Shown here piece after piece: positions 7,248 to 15,082 of a stretch of 54,175 nt of DNA; positions within the stretch are counted from its first letter, which is position 1; each line of letters opens with the position of its first letter. The stretch covers positions 1 through 54,175 of the forward strand of contig JAKEEH010000331.1 of the NCBI GenBank assembly GCA_022616725.1. The letters are read 5' to 3'. The notes under the pieces were generated by a model. It made no database searches. It saw only the letters and a program-made list of their open reading frames with translations, and was not told the DNA's origin. The stretch is from Limisphaerales bacterium. GTDB lineage: Bacteria; Verrucomicrobiota; Verrucomicrobiia; Limisphaerales; JAKEEH01. A program made the translations under genes and the position numbers.

Positions 7248-8042
7248 TCAAGGCTGCACGGGCACGAGCCGGTCCCCCAAAATCGCCACTTTCAACGTGA
7301 ACTCTGCCGCTTGGAGCAACGGCGACATGTAATCGTCGCGGCTGTTGCCGGCCGCCCAGGGTGAGAAGGCCGGGAGGACCAGGATATCGTTGAATCGTTG
7401 AATCGTTGAACCGTTGAACCGTCGGCTTGAGCGTCCCACCAGAAAGCAAGGGTATTTCTGCCAGGTGGCCGCGCCGTCATCGAGGGTGACGCAGGGGTGT
7501 TCGTGCCCGATAACCAACCAGTCGTGGCCGGGGATGGCGTCTTGTGACGCAATTACGGATTTTTCGTCGCCGTGCAGGAACAGGCAGCGCTCTTCCGAAA
7601 AATGGTCGGCCACGGTGATCCTGGCGACCTCCCCGGAGAAGACCGTCTGGAGGTCGCGATCGTGATTGCCGGCGACCAGGATGACTTTCGTTTGGCTCGC
7701 AAGCTCATTCAGCAGGCCCTGGAACGCATCGCGCAAAGGCGGAACGGGCAACGCGCGATGGACCACGTCACCAACCAGCACGATCTGATTCGGACAATAA
7801 TCCCTTTGCAGAGCCGCCAGGCGCGCGGTGGTGTTGTCCGGCACGTTGATGGGCAACAATTGCCCACCGCAGCGATGCGCCCAGGCATAGCCGATGTGCA
7901 GGTCGGCGACGGCTAACGTTCTGGACCTTTCGAGCCAGACGGCGCGGCGAGCGTCCAGCCAGAGGCCGGGAGCGACTTCCAATCGGGCTTGGCCGTTGAA
8001 TCGTTGAATCGTTGAATCGTTGAATTGTTGGGCTGTCACCAT
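7248..8042 (-). CDS. Metallophosphoesterase (PdeM-like) carrying two in-frame octanucleotide-repeat insertions
   Basis: Calcineurin-like motifs are ADLHIGYAW (D47, H49), VLVGDVVH (D92), VAGNHDRD (N126, H127), LFLHGDE and VIGHEHP. This order matches the PdeM/YfcE-like group linked to DNA-repair nucleases. ATG 8042 overlaps the stop of the upstream dihydroorotate-dehydrogenase-like gene (ATGGTGA), so translation is coupled. Residues 7-16 and a second stretch near 210 read FNDSTIQRFNG and FNGSTIQRFND. Both are encoded by tandem 8-bp repeats (7995-8030 and 7386-7422) that interrupt otherwise normal sequence without breaking the frame. Catalytic residues are intact. Substrate unknown. Confidence 0.82.
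   Translation of the reverse strand: MVTAQQFNDSTIQRFNGQARLEVAPGLWLDARRAVWLERSRTLAVADLHIGYAWAHRCGGQLLPINVPDNTTARLAALQRDYCPNQIVLVGDVVHRALPVPPLRDAFQGLLNELASQTKVILVAGNHDRDLQTVFSGEVARITVADHFSEERCLFLHGDEKSVIASQDAIPGHDWLVIGHEHPCVTLDDGAATWQKYPCFLVGRSSRRFNGSTIQRFNDILVLPAFSPWAAGNSRDDYMSPLLQAAEFTLKVAILGDRLVPVQP
7386..7422. repeat. Octanucleotide tandem repeat (TTGAATCG type)
   Basis: About four units of TTGAATCG/TTGAACCG lie inside the metallophosphoesterase gene. Three units make 24 bp, so the reverse strand reads as the octapeptide FNDSTIQR with no stop. Confidence 0.85.
7995..8030. repeat. Octanucleotide tandem repeat (TTGAATCG type)
   Basis: Three exact TTGAATCG units and one TTGAATTG unit at the 5' end of the metallophosphoesterase gene encode residues 6-16 of that protein. 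Confidence 0.85.
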
Positions 8043-9094
8043 TCGGGGTGTCTTGATTTCAGTTCGGCAGCAAGGTCGGGAATGTACATGGGCGAGGAAC
8101 CCATCAGAACAGCGCACGCACCTGTGTCGAAGAAATCGCGCGCGTCTTCGTCGCAGGACACGCCGCCGACCCCCACGAGGGCGAGTTTAAGGCCTTCAGC
8201 CCGGATGATTTCGCCGGCGCGACGCAGGCCTTCAACCGAAGCGTTATGAATTCCCCGGCCGATGACGCCGGCTTTGGCGAACGGCTCGCCAAAAACAGGG
8301 CGCCCGTTACGCCGCAGGACCGGACGGCTGACCGCGTTAACCAGGGTGACGCCGTCGGCGAGGCCGTTCACGAATCTCAGGAATGTCCGCAGCTTCGCGG
8401 GATCCGCGAAGTGGCCTATTTTGAGAAGGAGCGGCTTTTTCTCAATGGCAGCGCGAATTGCAGAAGTAATCGTCCTGCTGAGTTGCGCGTCCATATAAAC
8501 GCTGCCTTCCTGGGAGCAAACGTTGGGGCAGGAGAGGTTCGCTTCGATGACATCGGCGCCGGCTTCGGCAGCCCAGGCGGCGCAGCGGGCGAAATCGTCC
8601 GCTACGTCGCGCGCGGCAGCGCCGTCGAACGGCGTCGCCACGACGGAAACGATCAGGACTTTTCCCGGGGCCAAAGCAGCACGAGCGCGCTGAACGTCTT
8701 CGCGCCAGGTTTGCGGCGCCATGGAAGGCATGCCGAAACAAACGGCGGAAGTGATTTGCGTGGGATTTTCGGGGATGCGGTCGGTGGCATAAACGGGTCC
8801 ATCGCCGCCGTCGTCCTCGACGAAAACCCAGTTGGGCGGATCGTAACAGGGTCGGTAAGAGGTGCGCACGGTCTTGTAAGTGAGGATGTCGAAGCCGCGT
8901 TGGGCGTATGCGAGCAGCCACTTGCTGTTGAGGAGCAGGCCGGCGCTGATGCCAAGGCGGCTGCGCACCTCGAGGCCTAGGAATGACTTCATCGGACCGA
9001 GGGGCGAGGCCTTCGGCTGGGTGGTGAAGACAGGACCGCGATCGTAATTGAATTGATACGATTGGGTAATGTCGTAGGTTTGAGTGATCTGCAT
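8036..9094 (-). CDS. Dihydroorotate dehydrogenase-like FMN oxidoreductase
   Basis: TIM-barrel flavoprotein of 352 residues from ATG 9094; a GTG two codons upstream at 9100 is the alternative. Motifs of the class 1 dihydroorotate/dihydropyrimidine dehydrogenase family are GLEVRSRLGISAGLLLNSKW, VIEANLSCPNV (substrate-binding loop with the family cysteine), LLLKIGHFADPAKL, GVTLVNAVSRPV, and the C-terminal FMN phosphate site LALVGVGGVSCDEDARDFF followed by GACAVLMGSSPMY. The gene lies between a glycosidase gene and a phosphoesterase gene, not with other pyrimidine genes, so it may be a dihydroorotate dehydrogenase homolog with another substrate. It starts about 10 bp after the glycosidase stop and overlaps the next gene. 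Confidence 0.8.
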   Translation of the reverse strand: MQITQTYDITQSYQFNYDRGPVFTTQPKASPLGPMKSFLGLEVRSRLGISAGLLLNSKWLLAYAQRGFDILTYKTVRTSYRPCYDPPNWVFVEDDGGDGPVYATDRIPENPTQITSAVCFGMPSMAPQTWREDVQRARAALAPGKVLIVSVVATPFDGAAARDVADDFARCAAWAAEAGADVIEANLSCPNVCSQEGSVYMDAQLSRTITSAIRAAIEKKPLLLKIGHFADPAKLRTFLRFVNGLADGVTLVNAVSRPVLRRNGRPVFGEPFAKAGVIGRGIHNASVEGLRRAGEIIRAEGLKLALVGVGGVSCDEDARDFFDTGACAVLMGSSPMYIPDLAAELKSRHPEW

Positions 9095-9103
9095 GGGCAC
9101 GAG

Positions 9104-10513
9104 TCAGCGTAGGAGGATACGCAAAGCAACGTCTTCAATGAATGGCGGCGAGCGCAGGGCCAATTGACCGCCGGCATGTTCGACGCGGTCACGTTTGTCG
9201 GGCTTGCCGGTCCGGGTGTTGATCCATTCGAGACGATAATTACCGCTGGGAAGACCGAGGGCGATGTTTGCGTCGCGCACCAGCGCATTGGTGGGCTTGC
9301 CGGTCTCGCAGAGGTAAATTGCATAGGCGCTGCCGACCTGGGCGAGAGCGCGAGCGGAAAGGCCATCGGATTTGGAGACAACAACATTGGTCGCCGGGCG
9401 CATGGCAATAAAATTGAAACTGTGGATAAAATCCTTTAGCACGCGCATCTCCCTGCGAAAGGCCGGATTTCCGCCACCGGGCTGTTTTGCGGGGTAAACG
9501 AAAGTGCCGTCTTCGTGACCGACGGCGAAGGAGTAATCGAGATGGTTGAAAAGGCCGCCGCCGGCGAGGATAAATTTCCAGGCTTCGCGCCGATACGGAA
9601 AATTGTTGGTGCCGGCGAAGCCGGTCTCGTTGTCACCGATCGCTTTGTTGAGCCGATAGTTCATTGTCACAGTATTGGGCGGGTAGGCGTAGTGGAAATT
9701 GAAGATTGAAATCTGCGGGTGCGGGCGCTGCACAAGGGCTTTGTTGTTGGCGATGTTTTGCGAGATCAGATGACGGAAGCGGAAAGGCCGTTGCGTCTCG
9801 GTGATGACATCAGCCATGCGATGCTGCCATTCCAGGGTGACGCCGCCGAAGTAGGGTTCATTGCAGATTTCGTAATAGACGTTGTCGAAGTTGCGCAGCT
9901 CCATAACGATTTTGCGGACCATAGCCTCGTGCACAGGGAGAAGGCCGCCATGCTTGTTCAGCGTGTAAACATTGGTTCGCGCGACCTTCCCGACGCCGTT
10001 GACATTGTTGTCGGCGTTTTGCGGGCTGAGTTTCCATTGGGACTCTTCGTAGAAGGGGCAGAAGAGATTCATTTCGACAATGATGCCGCGGTCTTCCGCC
10101 TTATCCACGAAGTCCTTAAGCCGCTTGAAATACGCCTCGTCCCATCTGTTCAGGTCAAACTTATTGCCGCCGTTGGCGCCGCCGGGGGTGTCGCTGCGCG
10201 CCCACGGGCAGATGAAGGCGCCCGGCATGGGCGCGAGGGTGTTGCTGGCGATGTTGAACGCGCCGACCGGTTCCACGTAGGCGCCGGAAAACGTGCGTGT
10301 CAGGTTGAGGCCATCGCGCCGCAGTATGTCAAGGTATTTCGTGTAATTGAAATCGAGATTGAGGACCGCACCATAGTGTTCGACGGAGGTGATGAGCACC
10401 GCCGGCTTGCCGCGATAGACGAAATAATGCGGATTGTCGGGGTGCAGGGCGAGTGGTCCGCTCGCACCCATGGCGGCCGAGGTCAGCACGACCAAACACA
10501 GGAACAATCTCAT
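9104..10513 (-). CDS. Exported cellulase-like (GH5-type TIM-barrel) glycoside hydrolase
   Basis: From ATG 10513 the protein is 469 residues with a signal peptide (MRLFLCLVVLTSAAMGASG). The barrel resembles clan GH-A enzymes: YYEICNEP gives the probable acid/base Glu219 after Asn218, and GDNETGFAG gives a candidate nucleophile Glu296. The C-terminal 90 residues (YAIYLCETGKP, then GNYRLEWINTRTGKP) look like the putative collagen-binding or DUF5060-like beta domain attached to many Verrucomicrobia glycosidases. The frame is open to 10708, but that extension is encoded by a dispersed palindromic repeat and is unlikely to be translated. It leads the operon with the dehydrogenase and phosphoesterase genes. 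The substrate is unknown. Confidence 0.75.
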   Translation of the reverse strand: MRLFLCLVVLTSAAMGASGPLALHPDNPHYFVYRGKPAVLITSVEHYGAVLNLDFNYTKYLDILRRDGLNLTRTFSGAYVEPVGAFNIASNTLAPMPGAFICPWARSDTPGGANGGNKFDLNRWDEAYFKRLKDFVDKAEDRGIIVEMNLFCPFYEESQWKLSPQNADNNVNGVGKVARTNVYTLNKHGGLLPVHEAMVRKIVMELRNFDNVYYEICNEPYFGGVTLEWQHRMADVITETQRPFRFRHLISQNIANNKALVQRPHPQISIFNFHYAYPPNTVTMNYRLNKAIGDNETGFAGTNNFPYRREAWKFILAGGGLFNHLDYSFAVGHEDGTFVYPAKQPGGGNPAFRREMRVLKDFIHSFNFIAMRPATNVVVSKSDGLSARALAQVGSAYAIYLCETGKPTNALVRDANIALGLPSGNYRLEWINTRTGKPDKRDRVEHAGGQLALRSPPFIEDVALRILLR

Positions 10514-10617
10514 ATGCACGCGGCGAAGATGATGGGGCATTGCATTGGCGTCAATCGTGGGTCGCTCGGACGTCGGGTTTACGTAACCATTTGTATAGCC
10601 GGGCCGACCGCCTGGAC

Positions 10618-10644
10618 AAAGCGCCAGAGGACAGGCGCACTCCA
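10618..10644. repeat. Half copy of the 100-bp palindromic element
   Basis: The 27-bp arm beginning AAAGCGCCAGAGGACAGG is identical to the left arm at 31406-31432, but no right arm follows. It lies in the 211-bp space between the divergent glycosidase and DUF1015 genes. Confidence 0.8.
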
Positions 10645-10724
10645 CGACGCTGTCGCGCATTACGCGGCGTTCCGGGTTTTTCGCTGGTTGCTTGGGGTTC
10701 GGGTTCATAGATTCGGCGCTCTTT

Positions 10725-11939
10725 ATGGCTATCGTGAGACCGTTTGCCGCGTTGCGGCCACAGCCGGACCTGGCTCGGGAAATCTGCGAACTGCCTTACG
10801 ACGTGATGTCGTCGGCGGAGGCGCGGCAGATCGCGTCCGGCAGGCCGTTGAGCTTTCTGCGCGTCAGCAAACCGGAAATTGATCTGCCGGAGGGGACAGC
10901 TATTTACGCTCCGGCGGTCTATGCCAAAGGCAAGGAAAATTTTGCACAATTGATCGCGCGGGGCGCGCTTGGCAAGGAGACGCGGCCATGCTTTTACCTC
11001 TACCGGCAGGTCATGGGGAAGCATCAGCAGACCGGGTTGGCAGCGGTGGCGAGTTGCCGCGAGTATCAGGAGGGCATCATCAAGAAACATGAGCTGACAC
11101 GGGTCGGTAAAGAGGATGATCGCGTGCGACACATCGAAGCGTTGAACGCGCAGACCGGCCCGGCGTTCCTGGCCTATCGCAGTGTGCGCGAGATCGACGA
11201 TTTGTTCGCGCGCAAAACTTCGGCGGCAACGGAAATCGACTTTATGGCCGACGACGGTGTGCGCCACAGCGCCTGGGTCGTGGATGACCCGGGGGACATT
11301 GCGTTCATTGAAAATGAGTTTGCCGCAGTCCCGACACTTTATATCGCCGATGGGCACCATCGCAGCGCGGCGGCGGCACGGGTCTATGAAGCGCGGCAGG
11401 GCGCGGGCAACAGCGCGTATTTTCTGGCGGTGATTTTTCCACATTCGCAGATGCAGATTCTGCCCTACAACCGCGTGCTGAAAGATTTGAATGGGCATGC
11501 GCCCGAGCAGTTGCTGGAGAAGCTTGATGCGGTGTTCGTGATCAAGGACGAGCCTATCGCGAGGCCGTCGCGCCGGCACGAACTGGGCGTTTATCTGGCG
11601 GGCAGGTGGCGGCGGCTGCATTTTCGGCCGCAATTCGCGGGCACGGCCGATCCGATCGAGAAGCTGGATGTCACCCTGTTGCAGAAGTATGTCCTGGCGC
11701 CGATTTTCGGTATTGACGATGCGCGCACGAGCGAACGGATCAGCTTCGTCGGGGGCATCCGCGGGGCCGCGGAACTGGAACGGCTTGTCAACAGTGGAGC
11801 GTATGCATGCGCGTTTTCGATGTTTCCGACGAGCATCGAGGAATTGATGGCGATCGCGGATGCGGGCGGAATCATGCCGCCCAAGAGCACGTGGTTCGAA
11901 CCCAAGCTGCGCGACGGGATGTTCTGTCATATGCTTTGA
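10725..11939 (+). CDS. DUF1015 family protein
   Basis: The 404-residue cytoplasmic protein begins [17 protein letters not shown] with LPYDVM, the standard DUF1015 opening. It also carries [42 protein letters not shown] and [15 protein letters not shown], all family signatures. ATG 10725 is chosen over the frame start at 10692 because the family begins at this Met. The biochemical role is not settled from sequence. The 3' end overlaps the converging macrodomain gene by 13 bp. Confidence 0.9.
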   Translation: MAIVRPFAALRPQPDLAREICELPYDVMSSAEARQIASGRPLSFLRVSKPEIDLPEGTAIYAPAVYAKGKENFAQLIARGALGKETRPCFYLYRQVMGKHQQTGLAAVASCREYQEGIIKKHELTRVGKEDDRVRHIEALNAQTGPAFLAYRSVREIDDLFARKTSAATEIDFMADDGVRHSAWVVDDPGDIAFIENEFAAVPTLYIADGHHRSAAAARVYEARQGAGNSAYFLAVIFPHSQMQILPYNRVLKDLNGHAPEQLLEKLDAVFVIKDEPIARPSRRHELGVYLAGRWRRLHFRPQFAGTADPIEKLDVTLLQKYVLAPIFGIDDARTSERISFVGGIRGAAELERLVNSGAYACAFSMFPTSIEELMAIADAGGIMPPKSTWFEPKLRDGMFCHML

Positions 11940-12454
11940 GGCGGATGGGACAAAAGCCGGTCGTAGAGATCACGCGCTTCCCGACCAAAGCAAACGAAGA
12001 TCACCTTTTCGATGTCGGGGTGGGCTTGCAGCGATTCGCGCGTCTGGCGAATGGCGATCCGCGCGGCGCGTTCGAGTGGGAACCCATAAGCGCCGGTGCT
12101 GATGCCGGGGAAGGCGACTGATTTAATGTCGTGTTGCGCGGTGAGAGCCAGGGAGTTGCGATAACAACCGGCCAAGAGGGCGTCCTCATCGCGTTTGCCG
12201 CCATGCCAGACGGGGCCGACGGTATGGATTACCCATTTGGCGGGCAGGCGATAGCCGCGGGTGATCCTGGCTCCGCCGGTGGGGCATCCGCCGAGAGTGC
12301 GGCATTCCTCGAGCAATTCCGGTCCGGCAGCGCGGTGGATCGCGCCATCAACGCCTCCCCCGCCGAGCAGGGTTGTGTTGGCGGCATTGACGATGGCATT
12401 GACCTCCAAGCGGGTAATGTCGCCTTCAGCGGCCTGGATTCGATCTGTTTTCAT
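11927..12454 (-). CDS. Macrodomain protein (ADP-ribose / O-acetyl-ADP-ribose hydrolase type)
   Basis: The 175-residue single-domain protein shows the macrodomain motifs [34 protein letters not shown], and [15 protein letters not shown]. These bind ADP-ribose and, in the MacroD/YmdB class, hydrolyse O-acetyl-ADP-ribose or remove ADP-ribose from acidic residues. The Asn of NAAN and the Gly-rich loop are present. ATG 12454 fits the fold; the upstream in-frame extension runs into repeat DNA. No partner ADP-ribosyltransferase is encoded nearby. Confidence 0.92.
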   Translation of the reverse strand: MKTDRIQAAEGDITRLEVNAIVNAANTTLLGGGGVDGAIHRAAGPELLEECRTLGGCPTGGARITRGYRLPAKWVIHTVGPVWHGGKRDEDALLAGCYRNSLALTAQHDIKSVAFPGISTGAYGFPLERAARIAIRQTRESLQAHPDIEKVIFVCFGREARDLYDRLLSHPPQSI

Positions 12455-13344
12455 GGCGAGTGCTGTCCGGAAATTGTTCGGTTTTTTCCGGTTTTCGAGT
12501 GAACACAAAACTGTACGACTGGACGGCAAGTCGTCGTAAGTGCTTGGTACAGCGTGATCGAAACTGGACGATTTCGTGAGATCGTACAGTTTTGTACAGT
12601 TTTCGAATCCGGGAAAAATGGCATCCCCACCCCCCACTTCTGTAGCAGTTTTGGATCACTTTTGTATCAGGTTTCATGGCGCCCCTTCGATTTGAAAATG
12701 GGACGATGTGGAAACTTGTCGTCGTAAGTTGTTGCGGCGCAACGATCCAGGTCTGCAGCGTGTTCGAATTCGTCCCGTTTTGTCCCATTTTGGTTCCACC
12801 CCGCCGCCCGCAAATTCGCCTTTTCGGGTGGGAATGGATGGATTTTGGATGGGTTTTCCCGAAAAAATTGAAGCGCCAGCCAGCCGGCGGGACGCCGGCC
12901 GGGGCGACCGAGACGGTCGCGCTCCCCCATGTTTGGAATCGGCGGTCGGTCTTTGTCCATAGGCCCCTGGCATTTTCGGTCAATTCCGGTCAGTTTTGGT
13001 CAGTTTTCCAGCGCGGAGTTAAGTGGTTAACCCAGTTAAAACAGTTAAATTGGTCCCTTTTCATACTACGCCTATTATACCACGGGTTTTGGGGAGTTCG
13101 GGGGCAGGGCCAATTCTTAACATGCCTATGCGTGCCTATCAGTGCCTATGCGTGCCAGTAAGTGCCAAAAAAGTTAGGAATTCCAGTTGACAAGGTTTGA
13201 AAAGCCTCAGAGTTGATGTGAAATGGATAGAGCGGGAGAATGGAAGGCGGTTGCAGGGGGACCAAATCAGAGGGGCTTGGTCCGGGGTCGGTGGTTACAA
13301 CAGAAAAAGCGCGAAATAGTTCGATTAAGCTTGACATTTGCAAA
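12455..13344. repeat. 0.9-kb non-coding region packed with 10-bp-period direct repeats
   Basis: No convincing gene is present. Short direct repeats of unrelated sequence all have a period of 10 bp: GTACAGTTTT twice (12584-12603), GTCCCRTTTT twice (12772-12791), GGTCAATTCC then GGTCAGTTTT twice (12978-13007), and TGCCTATGCG-type units five times (13123-13170). The string GTCGTCGTAAGT occurs near 12530 and near 12719. Open frames across the region have low-complexity translations and no recognisable domain, so I do not call them genes. Confidence 0.65.
13123..13170. repeat. Five tandem 10-bp units (TGCCTATGCG type)
   Basis: The units are TGCCTATGCG, TGCCTATCAG, TGCCTATGCG, TGCCAGTAAG and TGCCAAAA. 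The array lies 175 bp before the EcsC start and is followed by TTGACA at 13187-13192, which has no good -10 partner. Confidence 0.8.
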
Positions 13345-14166
13345 ATGAGTTTTCCGCCGCCATTACCGACTCCGAAACTGTTGCCGCAGGAGCTGCACGA
13401 CCTGCGTTACGCGAAAATGCTGCTCGAAAATCCCGGGTTTACAGCGCGGATAGCGAATCTGATCGGCACGCCAATCGAGAAGGGATTCAAGATGTTGCCG
13501 AAGAACTGGTCGGATGTGGTGCACAAGGCGAGCAAGGGGGCGTTGATGAAGGCGCTGCAACTGGCGGTGATGACACTCGGGCCGCGCAATCGCGCGAAAT
13601 CGTCAGAACGATTTCATAAGCTGCTCGTGGGAGCGTCCGGGGGGATCGGCGGGGTGTTTGGGCTGGCGGCGCTGCCGATAGAGTTGCCGGTTTCGACCAC
13701 GATCATGTTGCGTTCGATTGCCGACATAGCCCGGAGCGAAGGGCATTCGCTTTCGACAGTGCAGACGCGGCTCAGTTGCCTGGAAGTGTTTGCGCTGGGA
13801 GGGCGAAGCGCAGCCGACGACGCAGTGGAAAGCAGTTATTGGGCAGTGCGGGCGGCGCTGGCGAGGGCGATCTCCGATGCGGCGGCCTACCTGGCGCACA
13901 AGGGGGTGCTGGAAAGATCGGCACCGGCGATTGTGCGTCTGATTGCGGCGATTTCGTCGCGGTTCGGGGTGGTGGTTTCGGAGCAACTGGCGGCGAAGGC
14001 CGTTCCGATCGTCGGCGCGGCGGGAGGGACGATCGTGAACGTGCTGTTCATGGATCATTTCCAGGACATGGCGCGGGGGCATTTTATCGTGAAACGGCTC
14101 GAAGCGAAGTACGGGATGGACGTTGTGCAGACGGTCTATAACAGCATCGCCATTCGGATTTCATGA
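13345..14166 (+). CDS. EcsC family protein
   Basis: The 273-residue protein matches the EcsC family: LRYAKMLLENPGFTARIANLIG, IEKGFKMLPKNW, then a long amphipathic or hydrophobic middle (LVGASGGIGGVFGLAALPIELPVSTTIMLRSIADIA) and the C-terminal FMDHFQDMARGHFIVKRLE. In Bacillus EcsC is linked to an ABC exporter, but most homologs stand alone as here and have no known function. Start ATG 13345 (MSFPPPLPTPKLLP) is favoured over the upstream frame, which crosses repeat-rich DNA. Confidence 0.85.
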   Translation: MSFPPPLPTPKLLPQELHDLRYAKMLLENPGFTARIANLIGTPIEKGFKMLPKNWSDVVHKASKGALMKALQLAVMTLGPRNRAKSSERFHKLLVGASGGIGGVFGLAALPIELPVSTTIMLRSIADIARSEGHSLSTVQTRLSCLEVFALGGRSAADDAVESSYWAVRAALARAISDAAAYLAHKGVLERSAPAIVRLIAAISSRFGVVVSEQLAAKAVPIVGAAGGTIVNVLFMDHFQDMARGHFIVKRLEAKYGMDVVQTVYNSIAIRIS

Positions 14167-14224
14167 AACATTTCACGGACAACGGCTTGTTCACTAGGCG
14201 AGTAACGCCGGCCGCCGCCGGGTT

Positions 14225-14770
14225 TCAGCGCAGCTTGATGCGCTTTGGGAACTCTGGACAAAGTTGAGAAGCAGTAATGGGCTGGGCTGTTTTCGGGGCG
14301 TAGAAAGTCATCGTGCCAGATTGCGCGCAAACCCAAACTTCCTTTGCGCCAGCATCGAAATAGAGCGCCATCTTTTCCTTGATCTCGGCGTCGGTGTTGC
14401 TCGGTGAAAGGACTTCCACGCAGATTTCCGGCGATGTGGGAAAGCAGACTCGATTGCCCAGTTCGCGCATGCGATCCGGGGATGCCCAAGCTACATCGGC
14501 GGCTTTCACGCCGTCGGCCGTGGAAATTGGACATTCGGTGAGCACACGACCTCGGGTCATTAAGGTTCTGAGCAGATGACCGATCTCTAACTGGAAGCTT
14601 CCATGGCTCGGGGCGGGCGGGGGACTCATAATTATGTGGCCGTGGCGATCGGTTTCAATTCGTCCTTCGAACCTGGCCAGCTCTGGGTCGGCCAGTAATT
14701 CAGCCCAGCGACGCAAATTGAAAGCCGTCTGCGCCTCGTGCTGCGGGAGTTCGATGGTCAGCGTTGCCAC
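14225..14770 (-). CDS. Uma2 family (DUF820) putative endonuclease
   Basis: The 181-residue protein has the PD-(D/E)XK-like DUF820 core: GRIETDRHGHIIMSPPPAPSH, VKAADVAWAS (metal-binding Asp), PEICVEVLSPSNTDAEIKEKM (Glu-x-Leu-Ser active-site segment) and YFDAGAKEVWVC. The start is GTG 14770. Uma2 proteins occur in many scattered copies in cyanobacteria and PVC bacteria, and their nuclease role is predicted, not shown. It is monocistronic and converges with the ecsC-like gene across 58 bp. Confidence 0.9.
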   Translation of the reverse strand: MATLTIELPQHEAQTAFNLRRWAELLADPELARFEGRIETDRHGHIIMSPPPAPSHGSFQLEIGHLLRTLMTRGRVLTECPISTADGVKAADVAWASPDRMRELGNRVCFPTSPEICVEVLSPSNTDAEIKEKMALYFDAGAKEVWVCAQSGTMTFYAPKTAQPITASQLCPEFPKRIKLR

Positions 14771-14853
14771 GACGACAAGTTAACAGTGGGGTTTTGTTGG
14801 ATCAAGTGGGGGTACGCGGCCCCGCTTTGTTCAGGCCGAGTGACGCGTGACAG

Positions 14854-14881
14854 CAATTGACTTGACGTTATGCCAATTGTC
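14854..14881. promoter_or_regulatory. Two CAATTG boxes 20 bp apart before topB
   Basis: CAATTGAC (14854-14861) and CAATTGTC (14874-14881) lie two helical turns apart in the 312-bp space between the divergent Uma2 and topB genes. The arrangement could bind a dimeric regulator. Nothing else in 14771-15082 is recognisable, and no clear -35/-10 pair was found. Confidence 0.25.
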
Positions 14882-15082
14882 AAGAAATTTACACTTGATG
14901 GAACTATTCCCAAGGTATTGGCGGGGCGGACCGATTTTTGTATTGGCAAGTGGCCAGCGCACTGCTTTCCTGCCCGGCCAGTTTTTTGACTTATCGGCGG
15001 GTTTAAGCAACTTTTTACTACGTCGATAACTCAACAGGTAGGTTGCCGCCGACGCGCAGGGCAGTAGTCTGCAGCGAAATTG

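Noticed and set aside
7386-8030. CRISPR-like arrays
   Set aside because: The repeat units are 8 bp with no spacers; they are simple tandem repeats. The 13123-13170 array has 10-bp units and also no spacers.
10514-10708. N-terminal extension of the cellulase-like protein
   Set aside because: The extra residues are encoded by the palindromic half-element and intergenic DNA, and a clean signal peptide begins at ATG 10513.
12426-13161. Two open frames (plus 12676-13161, minus 12426-12983) in the repeat-rich gap
   Set aside because: They span 10-bp repeats, have no recognisable domain, and their composition follows the repeats on both strands.
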